A stretch of DNA of 64,000 nt from an uncultured Acidimicrobiaceae bacterium (GTDB lineage: Bacteria; Actinomycetota; Acidimicrobiia; Spongiisociales; SHLN01), in contig CAMYMH010000018.1 of the NCBI GenBank assembly GCA_947259275.1, forward strand, positions 1-64,000, written 5' to 3'. Of this stretch, positions 49,553 to 58,440 are shown one piece after another (the stretch's first letter is position 1; the number at the start of each line of letters is the position of its first letter). The position numbers and the translations under genes are program-made. Under the pieces are notes generated by a model, which was not told where the DNA came from, ran no database searches, and was given only the letters and a program-made list of their open reading frames with translations.

Positions 49553-50866
49553 CTAGTGGCCGTTGGAGCCGACCGGGTCGAGCAGCTCGGGGGGAGCGAT
49601 CGTCTCCTGGAAGGTGAACTCGGGGTAGGCCTCACCTCCGTGTTCGCTGCGGTCGAGACCCAGCCTCTCCTCGTCCGGTCCCACCCGCATGCCATGAACC
49701 AGATCGATGGCCTTGAACACCACCAGCGAGGTGACGAACACCCACCCAACGATGGCGGCGATGCCGGTGAGCTGCGTGATGAGGTCGCCCCCGCCCCATA
49801 TTGCCACCGCCAGCACGCCCCAAATCCCAGCCGTCCCGTGCACCGAGATCGCCCCCACCGGATCGTCGATCCTGGCACGTTCAATGCCGATGATCGAGAT
49901 AACTACGAGGGTTCCGGCGATTCCGCCCACCAGGATCGACGCCCCGAAAGGAATGCTGGCGGCGCCGGCGGTGATGCCGACCAGTCCGCCGAGGGCGCCA
50001 TTCAGCGTGAGCCCGACGTCTGGCTTTCCAGTGACCTTCCACGACACGAACATGGCTGCGGTGGCTCCGGCGGCCGGGGCCAGGGTGGTGGTGACCACCA
50101 CCGAGGCGAAGTCCACTCCGACTGCCGCCAGCGTGGACCCGCCGTTGAAGCCGTACCAGCCGAACCACAGGATGAACACGCCGAGGGCGCCGAGGGTCAG
50201 CGAGTGCCCGGGAATGGTCCGGATTTCCCCGCCTGGCCCGTACTTGCCCATCCGGGGGCCGACCACCAGCACCGCAGCCAGTGCCGCCACCGCACCGGTC
50301 AGGTGCACGACGCCCGAACCGGCGAAGTCTACGAAGCCCCGCTCGGCCAGCCAGCCTTCGCCGTTCCACACCCAATGCGACACAATCGGATAGATGATGG
50401 CGGTGATGAACGGCGTGTACAGCAGGTAGGCGGTGAACTTGACGCGTTCGGCCACCGCTCCGGAGATGATGGTGGCGGCGGTGGCGGCAAACACCGCCTG
50501 GAAGAACCACTCCGAGGCTCGTGCCTGGTCGGAGAAGAACCAGTTGCCGGTCGAGAAGAAGCCTCCAACCGAGGACCCGCCGTAGGCAAGGGCGAAGCCC
50601 ATCGCCCAGTAGGCGAGGGCGCCCACCGAGAAGTCCATGAAGTTCTTCATGATGATGTTGCCGGCGTTCTTGGCCCGGGTGAACCCGGACTCGACGAGGG
50701 CGAAGCCCGCCTGCATGAACATCACCAGCATGCCGGCGATGACCACCCACACCTCGTCGAGGGCGGTCGCAACATCGGTGAGGTTGGTCTGGGCGCTGGC
50801 GGCAAGGGCGAGCGGCCCCACCAACGCAACCCCCGCCATCACGGTGACGAGCATCAGACGTTTCAC
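49553..50866 (-). CDS. amt: Ammonium transporter Amt
   Basis: 437 residues from GTG 50866, preceded by AGGAGGAAG at good spacing; the track's longer ORF begins in unrelated sequence. A signal-like first helix (LMLVTVMAGVALVGPLALAASA) is followed by eleven core helices. Amt signatures are MFMQAGFALVESGFTRAKNA, DFAGSGVVHLTGAVAALAAV with the first pore His, and VGAISVHGTAGIWGVLAVAI with the second. It takes up ammonium. No glnK is found next to it, which is less usual. Confidence 0.95.
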   Translation of the reverse strand: MKRLMLVTVMAGVALVGPLALAASAQTNLTDVATALDEVWVVIAGMLVMFMQAGFALVESGFTRAKNAGNIIMKNFMDFSVGALAYWAMGFALAYGGSSVGGFFSTGNWFFSDQARASEWFFQAVFAATAATIISGAVAERVKFTAYLLYTPFITAIIYPIVSHWVWNGEGWLAERGFVDFAGSGVVHLTGAVAALAAVLVVGPRMGKYGPGGEIRTIPGHSLTLGALGVFILWFGWYGFNGGSTLAAVGVDFASVVVTTTLAPAAGATAAMFVSWKVTGKPDVGLTLNGALGGLVGITAGAASIPFGASILVGGIAGTLVVISIIGIERARIDDPVGAISVHGTAGIWGVLAVAIWGGGDLITQLTGIAAIVGWVFVTSLVVFKAIDLVHGMRVGPDEERLGLDRSEHGGEAYPEFTFQETIAPPELLDPVGSNGH

Positions 50867-50984
50867 GATTCTTCCTCCTGGTTTCGTACTAGGGAGCACC
50901 GTAAGGGACGCCGATTTCGTGGCCGTAACCGCCTGGTTACAGGTGGGTGGCGTGTTTGTTAAGCGAACGTTGCCGGGAACAGTC

Positions 50985-52232
50985 CTACGGGGGCGCGCCA
51001 CTGGTGGTGTAGGTGTGACCCAGCTTGGTTCTCCATCGGTGACCGCCGCCGGGTAGTGGGGTTTGGGTCCAACCGGCGGTGGTGCGGATGCGGTGGTCGT
51101 GGCGGCACAGCGGAGCCAGGTTGGGAGTGATGGTTGGACCCCCCTCGGCGTACGGGATGCGATGGTCGAGGTCGCAGTCGGTAGCCGGCATGCGACAGCC
51201 GGGAAAGACGCAGGCCCGATCCCGAGCGTTGACCTCTCTGCGCTGGCTGGTGGTGGGACGGCGACGGGTGATCCCATTGGCGAGCACCCCACCGTCGAGG
51301 TCGGTGATCGTGTAACGCCACTCCGCGCCTGGACTCTCATCGGTCAACTGACGTGCGATATCGGCAATCACCGGCCCGTACCCGGCCAGCTCCCCGGGGT
51401 GATCGGCTAACCGGGTGAGGGTCTCGAGATCAACCTGGATGTCGACCCCTCCCCGACCCCGACCCGATTCGGCCTTGGCCGCACCCTGGAGAAGGTCGAT
51501 GAAGATGTCGGCCCGGAGTTGATCCATGCTGCGTTCATCACCGCTGCGACGCAAGGACAGGGCGATACGATTGATCCGGCGGGTGATGACAGCTACCCGG
51601 TGGGGCGGCAAATTCAACCCGGAGAGCTGGGCCGTTCCGTCCGGAGTGGGTTCTGATACCACCCGCCGGTCCGACACTGCCTTCCGGTACCGCTCGGTGG
51701 CCTCATCGGGGTCGGTCTCGATGCCCAGCCGGCGCAACCGAGCGGCGAGTTGCCCGGTGGTCAAGCTCGGGGCATCGGCGAGCACCTGGTCGACCACCTG
51801 GCGGGCACCAGCCCGGGTCAGATGACTCGTACCGGTGACGATGGTGTGGGCTCGGCGTCGATCAATGTTGCCGCCGGCCAGCAAGTCCCACAGATCGGGG
51901 ACCCGGTGCTGTAGATCTAACGCCAAGTTCAGTTCGGTGTCGGCAGCCCGACGGGTCAGGCACAAGGCAACTCGGATCTCGGCCGCCGTCGCCTCATGCG
52001 CGATTTGATAGTCGTCCTCTGATTGGTGAATGGTGGCCGAGATGGCGGCCATGTCCGCATAGGTGTGAGCGGCGTAGTGCGATGCCATCCGCTGGTGGGC
52101 CCGCAGCACCACCACCTGGTCATAGCCAGACAGTGATGAAACATTGATCGTCGCCAGGGCTGCGGCCAGCTCCGGACCCGGCGCCACCTGGTCGAGATCG
52201 GGAATGACTTGGTTCTCTGCCTTGTCGAACAT
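50985..52232 (-). CDS. DUF222/HNH endonuclease-domain protein
   Basis: 415 residues. The N-terminal DUF222 (13E12-type) domain is helical (VVLRAHQRMASHYAAHTYADM, DLLAGGNIDRRRAHTIV). The C-terminal HNH domain has CVFPGCRMPATDCDLDHRIPY, then NLAPLCRHDHRIRT, with zinc Cys pairs and the His triad intact. Such genes are numerous in actinobacteria and of uncertain function, but in Mycobacterium tuberculosis several are LexA-regulated. Here a perfect LexA-type palindrome covers the start codon, and the -10 is so close that the mRNA is probably leaderless. Confidence 0.88.
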   Translation of the reverse strand: MFDKAENQVIPDLDQVAPGPELAAALATINVSSLSGYDQVVVLRAHQRMASHYAAHTYADMAAISATIHQSEDDYQIAHEATAAEIRVALCLTRRAADTELNLALDLQHRVPDLWDLLAGGNIDRRRAHTIVTGTSHLTRAGARQVVDQVLADAPSLTTGQLAARLRRLGIETDPDEATERYRKAVSDRRVVSEPTPDGTAQLSGLNLPPHRVAVITRRINRIALSLRRSGDERSMDQLRADIFIDLLQGAAKAESGRGRGGVDIQVDLETLTRLADHPGELAGYGPVIADIARQLTDESPGAEWRYTITDLDGGVLANGITRRRPTTSQRREVNARDRACVFPGCRMPATDCDLDHRIPYAEGGPTITPNLAPLCRHDHRIRTTAGWTQTPLPGGGHRWRTKLGHTYTTSGAPP

Positions 52233-52240
52233 ATGTTCGA
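52225..52240 (-). promoter_or_regulatory. LexA (SOS) box
   Basis: TCGAACATATGTTCGA, a perfect 16-bp palindrome that fits the actinobacterial LexA consensus TCGAAC-N4-GTTCGA exactly. It overlaps the ATG of the HNH gene and directly adjoins the -10, so bound LexA would block transcription. Confidence 0.85.
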
Positions 52241-52245
52241 TTATA
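52240..52245 (-). promoter_or_regulatory. -10 promoter element, probably of a leaderless transcript
   Basis: Minus-strand TATAAT, exact consensus, ending seven bases before the ATG at 52232. Transcription would start at or close to the A of the start codon, and no ribosome-binding site precedes it. The 52246-52463 stretch beyond it holds nothing else recognisable, apart from the ribosome-binding site of the next plus-strand gene. Confidence 0.75.
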
Positions 52246-52463
52246 TCAGGTGCCTGTGACGTTAACTAGACCTAAGACCCGTAGAATCTTGATTTCACTC
52301 GAAATTTCGTGTAGGTCTCGGGCACTCGCCGAGTCATTGAGCGCGGCGACACCCATCCCCCTGCGGGCCAACCCCACCCAAAGAGGCGGGCTTGCACGCT
52401 CGTCACCGACCCCCGGTCACGCCACACTGGTGGGGCGTACAATCGCCCCTAGAGGAGGTTCCG

Positions 52464-53768
52464 ATGGCAATCTCGGTATTCCTCGCTGACGACAACCTCA
52501 TTGTGCGGGAAGGCGTCAAGGCACTGCTCGACCTCGAAGAGGATTTCGAGGTGGTGGGCCAGGGCGCCGACTACGACGAGCTGGTCGAAGGCGCCGAAGC
52601 CGCTCACCCCCAGGTGATCGTGACCGACATTCGCATGCCCCCCGACTTCTCCCGGGAAGGTATCGACGCCGCCAAAGAGGTACGCAAACGCCACCCCGGC
52701 ACCGGCGTCGTGATCCTCTCCCAGTTCGACGACCCGGACTACGCCGTCTCACTCCTCTCGGAGGGTGCATCCGGCTATGCCTACCTCCTCAAGGACCGCG
52801 TCGGTGAAGGAGACCAACTGGCAAGGGCCGTTCGCGAGGTTGCCGCCGGTGGTTCGGTCCTCGACCCCACCATCGTCGAAGGGCTGACCACGCCGGTGCG
52901 GGCGGACTCCTCGCTGTCCCCGGCCGAGGAGGATCTCCTCCAACAGCTGGCGGAGGGAAAGACGGTCAACGCCATCGCCCTCCAGCGCAAGACCACTCCG
53001 GCCGACGCCAACGCCGCCATCGAGGCGCTGTTCTTGAAGCTGGCCGAGGGCCTCGCCTCGGGCCGGAGCGACAGCCTCAACCGCCTGAAGCGGCTCCGCC
53101 AGGCCATCGTCGACCGTGAAGAACTGGGGGAGTCGATGGCACGCTTGCTTCCCGGCGGAATCGCCGAGAAGCTGCGCCGCGAGGGGAAGCGGATCGGCGA
53201 GACGGAGAAGCTCACCGTCACCGTCCTGATGGGCGACATCCGCGGCTACACCACCATCGCCGAGCGCACCGACCCCAGCGTCCTGGCCGCTCAGCTCAAT
53301 GAGCACCGGGCCGCCATGAACCACGCCATCCTCGAGGGCGGCGGCACCATCATGCAGTTCGTCGGCGACGCCGTGGTGGCCGTGTTTGGTGCCCCACTCC
53401 CCCAGGACGACCACGCCGATCGAGCCGTCACGACCGCCGGCGCCATGCATGAAGCACAGGCGGCTCTCAACGCCGTATGGGAGGCCGAGGCCCGAGAGCC
53501 ATTTGGGCTCGGGATCGGGCTGTCGACCGGCGAAGTGGCTGCCGCCCTCCTGGGATCCGATGAGCGCCTGGAATGGACTGTGATCGGAGACACCGTCAAC
53601 CTCACCCAGCGGGTGCAGCAGTGGGCCGAACCCGGCGAGACGGTAATGACGAAAGCTACCTGGGAGGCCTGTACCAGCCCGGTCGAGGTCGACGAGTTGG
53701 AACCCGCCCATGTCAAAGGCCGGGAAGCCCAGGTCGTCGCCTATCGCTTCCCGAGGAGAGAGTCATGA
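52464..53768 (+). CDS. Response-regulator receiver fused to class III cyclase
   Basis: 434 residues from ATG 52464 with ribosome-binding site AGAGGAGGTT. A NarL-type receiver occupies residues ~3-125 (acidic DD at 9-10, phospho-Asp55 in VTDIRMPP, Lys in YLLKDR). Residues ~150-205 (LSPAEEDLLQQLAEGKTVNA) look like a degenerate LuxR-type helix-turn-helix. Residues ~245-430 form a cyclase domain: VLMGDIRGY and VGDAVVAVFG supply the metal Asps and VIGDTVNLTQR the Asn and Arg. The base-contact Lys position appears to be Gln (IMQFVGD), so nucleotide specificity is uncertain. It overlaps the next gene as ATGA. Confidence 0.85.
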   Translation: MAISVFLADDNLIVREGVKALLDLEEDFEVVGQGADYDELVEGAEAAHPQVIVTDIRMPPDFSREGIDAAKEVRKRHPGTGVVILSQFDDPDYAVSLLSEGASGYAYLLKDRVGEGDQLARAVREVAAGGSVLDPTIVEGLTTPVRADSSLSPAEEDLLQQLAEGKTVNAIALQRKTTPADANAAIEALFLKLAEGLASGRSDSLNRLKRLRQAIVDREELGESMARLLPGGIAEKLRREGKRIGETEKLTVTVLMGDIRGYTTIAERTDPSVLAAQLNEHRAAMNHAILEGGGTIMQFVGDAVVAVFGAPLPQDDHADRAVTTAGAMHEAQAALNAVWEAEAREPFGLGIGLSTGEVAAALLGSDERLEWTVIGDTVNLTQRVQQWAEPGETVMTKATWEACTSPVEVDELEPAHVKGREAQVVAYRFPRRES

Positions 53769-55870
53769 CGAGATCAGCTGCCGGCAATACCTCCTGGATA
53801 AGCGACCGGACCCTGGTTCGGGCCCTGCGCGCGATGATGGCCGTCGGCGCCGCCCTCGCCGTGATCGGATCGGTGATGTTCTTCGCCACCGGCCATGCCA
53901 GCTCCTGGTGGTCGGACTTCATGGCGTACATCACGCTGTTCTCGGTCTTCTTCGCCGGCTTCGTTTGGCTGGTGATCCCCCATCAGCCGCGGAACACGGT
54001 TGTGTGGGCCATGGCCACGATGGGCTTGTTCGGCGGCGTGTACGTAGCCGGCTGGGCCTGGGTCGGGCTGCTGGTCGTCGACGACCTGGACCTGGTTCTA
54101 GGCGCCTCGACCATACCGACCGATCTCTCGCTGCCCGCTTCGTGGACTCTCATGGTCGTTGAGGGACTGGTGACCGCAGCAATCTTCACATTCATGACCT
54201 TCGGCCTGCTCCTGTTCCCGGACGGGAGATTGCCCTCGCCCCGCTGGCGTTGGGTCGGCGCGCTCGCCGGTTTCGGGATTCTGGTCGGGGCTGTGGGCAC
54301 GGGTTGGAGTTATCGCCGGGGGAGCACGGAACTGGACGCAGGAATCCTGAGCGACATCGGAGCTACTGCCTTCTTAATCGCCTCCGTCCTGTCCTTGGCA
54401 GCTCTCGTCGGCCGTTTCCGGCGCAGCCGCGGAGCGACCCGACAGCAGTTCAAGTGGATCGTGTGGGGTGCCTCTCTCTACATACCGGCCCAAATCGCCG
54501 TCATGTTCTTCGTTGACACCTCCTACGAGGATGTCGTTTTCCCTGTGTTCATGGCAACACTGCCGGTTTTTGTGGGTTCCTACGGCATCGCGGTCGGCAA
54601 GTACCGGCTGTACGACGTCGACGTGGTCATCTCGCGGACGGTCGCCTACGTCGCGCTGGCAACCGTGATCGCGGCCCTGTACGGGGCCGCCGTTCTCAGC
54701 CTCATCTTCCTCTTCGGCGACCCCGATGAGGGGGGAAGTGACCTGGGCTTGGTTCTGCCGGCCACCGTATTGGTGGCGATTGTGTTCGAGCCGCTCCGGA
54801 TAAGGCTGCAGCGGTGGGCCGACCGCATCGTGTACGGCAAACGGGCTGCGCCACATGAGATCCTTTCCCAGCTGACGGCGCAACTCTCCGACACCTCGGC
54901 CGGCGCGGGCTTGGTGGGACTCGCTCACCTCCTGCGCGAAGGCACAGCAGCCGATAGTGCGGTGGTGTGGCTTCGGGTCGGAGATCGGTTGCGGGTTGAA
55001 GCCGCCTCACCGGAGGACGCCCGGCTGAGCGTTTTGGATCTTGCCTCCGAAGAGGATCTACCCACCTCAGAGTTGGAGCTATCGGTGCCGGTACACCATG
55101 GGGGCGAGTTGCTGGGAGCGCTTGGCATCAGCAAACCCCGTTCGCACCCGGTCACGCCTGCCGATGAAGATCTGCTGGCCGACGTTGCGGCCGGTGCCGG
55201 CCTCCTGCTGCGCAACCTGCGACTCAATGCGGAGCTGGCCGACCGGGCGACCGAGCTGCAGGCATCGAGGCGTCGTCTGATCGCCGCTCAAGATGCCGCC
55301 CGTCACCGCTTGGAGCGAGACCTCCACGACGGCGCCCAACAGGAAGTAGTAGCACTCAAGGTCAGGCTCGGCCTCGCCCAAACCATCGCCGAGCGGGAAG
55401 GCGCCCACGATGTGGCCGTGAAAGTGGCGGACTTGGCTGACGGTACCCAGCAGGCGGTGGATGCAATGCGGGCGGTGGCTCGTGGCATCTATCCGCCGTT
55501 GCTCGAGGCCGAGGGGCTGGGACCTGCGCTGGGGGCAGCCAACCGCTCTGTCGACCTGCCCGTGCAGTTCGACCTGGAGGCGCTTCCCCGCTACTCGAAG
55601 GAAGTCGAAGAAACCGTCTACTTCTGCCTGCTGGCTGCCATGAACCGGGCCAAGATGGCGGGCGCGACATCCCTGCAGGTGGATCTGCGAGGAACCGATG
55701 CCTCACTGGCCGCCACCGTGACCTACGACTCGGCCGACCGCGGCGACTTGACCGCCGTCACCGATCGGGTTGATGCCTTCGGCGGAACTGTCACCACCGC
55801 CCCCACCGCCGAAGGGACCACGCTCGAACTGGAACTCCCGGTCAGGGGCCGGGTATTGGAGCCGGCATGA
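53765..55870 (+). CDS. Membrane histidine-kinase-like protein with His but degenerate ATPase
   Basis: 701 residues from ATG 53765. There are about seven to ten hydrophobic helices in residues 15-290, then a GAF-like domain (~375-490) and a HisKA_3-type helix pair with the acceptor His521 in LERDLHDGAQQEVVALK. The following ATPase-like region is altered. Where the paralogue has an N-box EALQNIAKYA, this protein reads AAMNRAKMA with the catalytic Glu lost, and no DxGxG or second glycine box is seen (TYDSADRGDLTAVTD). It should be able to accept phosphate but not to make it. It overlaps both neighbours by 4 nt. Confidence 0.85.
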   Translation: MTRSAAGNTSWISDRTLVRALRAMMAVGAALAVIGSVMFFATGHASSWWSDFMAYITLFSVFFAGFVWLVIPHQPRNTVVWAMATMGLFGGVYVAGWAWVGLLVVDDLDLVLGASTIPTDLSLPASWTLMVVEGLVTAAIFTFMTFGLLLFPDGRLPSPRWRWVGALAGFGILVGAVGTGWSYRRGSTELDAGILSDIGATAFLIASVLSLAALVGRFRRSRGATRQQFKWIVWGASLYIPAQIAVMFFVDTSYEDVVFPVFMATLPVFVGSYGIAVGKYRLYDVDVVISRTVAYVALATVIAALYGAAVLSLIFLFGDPDEGGSDLGLVLPATVLVAIVFEPLRIRLQRWADRIVYGKRAAPHEILSQLTAQLSDTSAGAGLVGLAHLLREGTAADSAVVWLRVGDRLRVEAASPEDARLSVLDLASEEDLPTSELELSVPVHHGGELLGALGISKPRSHPVTPADEDLLADVAAGAGLLLRNLRLNAELADRATELQASRRRLIAAQDAARHRLERDLHDGAQQEVVALKVRLGLAQTIAEREGAHDVAVKVADLADGTQQAVDAMRAVARGIYPPLLEAEGLGPALGAANRSVDLPVQFDLEALPRYSKEVEETVYFCLLAAMNRAKMAGATSLQVDLRGTDASLAATVTYDSADRGDLTAVTDRVDAFGGTVTTAPTAEGTTLELELPVRGRVLEPA

Positions 55871-57999
55871 CACGTTCAGCTACCGCCGAGACGGTGACCG
55901 ATACCACCGTGACCGCTCGCACACTGATTCGATTTCTGCGGGTAGCGGTTGTCATCGGCGGCGCCCTCGCTGTGATGGGATCGGCGATACTCATCGTCGA
56001 CGGACATGCCGGATCCTGGTGGTCGGATGCTTTCGCGTTCTTCGCGCTGTTTTCGGTATTCTTCGGCGTGTTCGGGTGGCTGGTGGCTCCTCAACAGCCC
56101 CGCAACGGGGTGGTGTGGACCATGGTGGCCTCCGCCTTCTTTTTCGGCCTCTTCATCGTCGGCGTCGCCGGCGCCGTATTGGTCGTCGACGATCCGGACG
56201 GGTTCTTGGCCGCCTCCCAGTCAATAATCGCCTCCGATATCCCCACGTCAGCAGCCTGGATCCTGATGTTCACTCAGCCAGGCTTTCTGTTGGCTTTGTT
56301 CCCGCTGTTGACCTTTGGTCTGCTGCTGTTCCCCGACGGCACGCTGCCGTCGCCCCGGTGGCGTTGGGTGGGTGTGCTGGCCGGCGTCAGCATCATCGTT
56401 GGGACCGTGGGTTGGGCCTGGGGTTATCACCCTGGGAACACTGAGCCCGCCGAGGAGTCTCTACTCCTCAGCGCCGGGTTCGTGCTCGTCGGGCCCGCCG
56501 TCATCATGTCTCTGGTGGCCCTCATCGGCCGATTTCGGCGCAGCACAGGAGCCACCCGACAGCAGTTCAAGTGGGTGGTGTGGGGTACCTCGATCTTCGT
56601 ACCCGCCAACGTGATCGCCTTCGCTCTCGGGGGCGAAACCGAATCCACCGACAACCTGCTCGCGCTTCTGGTCGTGGTGGCGGGGACCATCTTCCTCGCT
56701 TCCTATGGGATCGCAGTCGGCAAGTACCGGCTCTTCGATATCGACATCGTCATCAACAAGACCGTGATGGTGACGGCATTGGGCGTGGTCATCGCCGCCC
56801 TCTATGTCGGGGTCGTGGTCGGGCTGGGGTCGCTGCTGGGCAGCGGCGCCGAGGTCGGGGTGCAGGTAGCGGCCACCGTGGTAGTAGCCCTGGCGTTCGG
56901 GCCCGTCCGCCGTCGGGCCCAGCGATGGGCCAACCGAGTTGTTTACGGCGAGCGGGCTACTCCCTATGAAGTGCTGGCCCGGTTCTCGCACCGAGCGGCG
57001 GACACAGCCGACGACGAGCTGCTGGCCCGGATACCCAGGCTCATAGTCGACGGCACCGGAGCCGTCGAGGCGGCGCTGTGGGTGCGATCCGACGACGGGT
57101 TCCGGCCGGCAGCCACCTGGCCGGAGGGCGCAGATCGATCAGAAATGCCTCCAGCCGACTCGTTCGACGATCCCAACGCCGACTACTCGTTGCCCGTCTT
57201 CCACGACGGTGAGCTTCTGGGGGGCCTCTCGCTGGTCAATGCCCGGGGCGAGGCGATGCCGCCCGCCGAAGAGACTCTGGTGGCGAACCTGGCGTCGGGG
57301 ATCGGCATGGCACTGCGCAACGCCGGGCTCACGGCTCAGCTTCGAGGCCAGGTGGCCGAGCTGGAGGCTTCGCGGGAGCGAATCCTGGCGGCCGCCGACG
57401 ACGCCCGCCGGAGTCTGGAGCGGGACCTCGACAGCGGACCGCAGCAGCAGTTGGTGGCATTGAAAGTCATGCTGGGACCGACCCGCAAGCAGGCCGCCCA
57501 AGCCGACGCCACCAAGACCGCCGAGCTCCTGGCGCAACTCGAAGCCGACGCCGGCCAGGCGATTCGGACGGTCAGGGAATTCTCCGGCGGGGTGTATCCA
57601 CCGCTGCTGGAGGCCGAGGGCCTGGCAGCCACGATTGCTCAACATACCCAGAAATCTGCGCTTCCCGTCGCGGTCGAGGCGGACGGCCTCGGCCGATACC
57701 CACGGGAGATCGAGGCGGCGGTGTACTTCACCATCCTCGAAGCACTCCAGAACATCGCCAAGTATGCGAACGCCTCGACGGTGTCGGTGCGCCTGCAGGA
57801 AGCAGACGGCGAGCTCAGCTTCGAGGTGACCGACGACGGGGCCGGTTTTGACCCGGCGACCGTGGTAGCCGGGTCCGGGCTGGCCAACATGTCAGACCGG
57901 CTCGACGCCGCCGGGGGCAGTTTGAACATGGAATCGGCACCTGGAAGGGGCACGACCGTCCGGGGGAAGGTGCCGGTCGGCGACCTGGTCGGCGCCTAG
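55867..57999 (+). CDS. Membrane histidine-kinase-like protein with intact ATPase but no acceptor His
   Basis: 710 residues, start overlapping the previous stop as ATGA. The same membrane region and GAF-like domain are present. The HisKA_3-type motif reads LERDLDSGPQQQLVALK: Asp522 stands where His is expected. The ATPase domain is complete, with N-box EALQNIAKYANAST, DDGAGFDPAT and SGLANMSDRL plus GRGTTVRGKVP. It could bind ATP and phosphorylate another protein, perhaps the preceding gene's product, but not itself in the usual way. Its stop overlaps the end of the convergent receiver gene. Confidence 0.88.
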   Translation: MTRSATAETVTDTTVTARTLIRFLRVAVVIGGALAVMGSAILIVDGHAGSWWSDAFAFFALFSVFFGVFGWLVAPQQPRNGVVWTMVASAFFFGLFIVGVAGAVLVVDDPDGFLAASQSIIASDIPTSAAWILMFTQPGFLLALFPLLTFGLLLFPDGTLPSPRWRWVGVLAGVSIIVGTVGWAWGYHPGNTEPAEESLLLSAGFVLVGPAVIMSLVALIGRFRRSTGATRQQFKWVVWGTSIFVPANVIAFALGGETESTDNLLALLVVVAGTIFLASYGIAVGKYRLFDIDIVINKTVMVTALGVVIAALYVGVVVGLGSLLGSGAEVGVQVAATVVVALAFGPVRRRAQRWANRVVYGERATPYEVLARFSHRAADTADDELLARIPRLIVDGTGAVEAALWVRSDDGFRPAATWPEGADRSEMPPADSFDDPNADYSLPVFHDGELLGGLSLVNARGEAMPPAEETLVANLASGIGMALRNAGLTAQLRGQVAELEASRERILAAADDARRSLERDLDSGPQQQLVALKVMLGPTRKQAAQADATKTAELLAQLEADAGQAIRTVREFSGGVYPPLLEAEGLAATIAQHTQKSALPVAVEADGLGRYPREIEAAVYFTILEALQNIAKYANASTVSVRLQEADGELSFEVTDDGAGFDPATVVAGSGLANMSDRLDAAGGSLNMESAPGRGTTVRGKVPVGDLVGA

Positions 58000-58367
58000 C
58001 TTCCGACTTGCCGCCACAGCTCCTCGAGCGCGTCCATGCCGAACTCGGACTTGGGAATGAACGCAAACGCCCCGGCATCCAGGGCGGTGTGCCGGTAATC
58101 GCCGGACTCGTGGGTGGACATGACCACCACCGGGGGTGGATGGTCGAGACTCATGATTCGACGGGTGGCCTCCAGACCGTCGATGCCGGGCATCTGGACG
58201 TCCATGAGAACCAGATCCGGCTCGAGGGCGGCGGCCATCTCCACTGCTTGCTCCCCGTTCTCGGCCTCCCCCGCCACCGCGAACCCGTCGGTCATCTCGA
58301 CCACCATGCGGGACGCCTCGCGAAAGGGCGGCTGATCGTCGACTATCAACACCTGGATCTCACTCAT
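57996..58367 (-). CDS. Single-domain response regulator
   Basis: 123 residues from ATG 58367 (MSEIQVLIVDDQ). Only a receiver: acidic DD10-11, phospho-Asp56 in LVLMDVQMPG, the Ser/Thr in VVVMSTHES and Lys in FIPKSEF. There is no output domain, so it may be a phosphate shuttle or bind a partner. It converges with the second kinase gene and lies next to a NarL-type regulator gene on its own strand. Confidence 0.85.
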   Translation of the reverse strand: MSEIQVLIVDDQPPFREASRMVVEMTDGFAVAGEAENGEQAVEMAAALEPDLVLMDVQMPGIDGLEATRRIMSLDHPPPVVVMSTHESGDYRHTALDAGAFAFIPKSEFGMDALEELWRQVGS

Positions 58368-58440
58368 GGAACCATCATCCATACGGTTGGCTGGCCTGAC
58401 CACCGGGAAGACCCGACTCGCGGGGTGGTGCTGGCACGGA

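Noticed and set aside
53573-53764. Upstream 64 residues of the first kinase ORF
   Set aside because: They overlap the end of the receiver-cyclase gene. ATG 53765 gives the ATGA overlap and aligns with the start of the paralogue.
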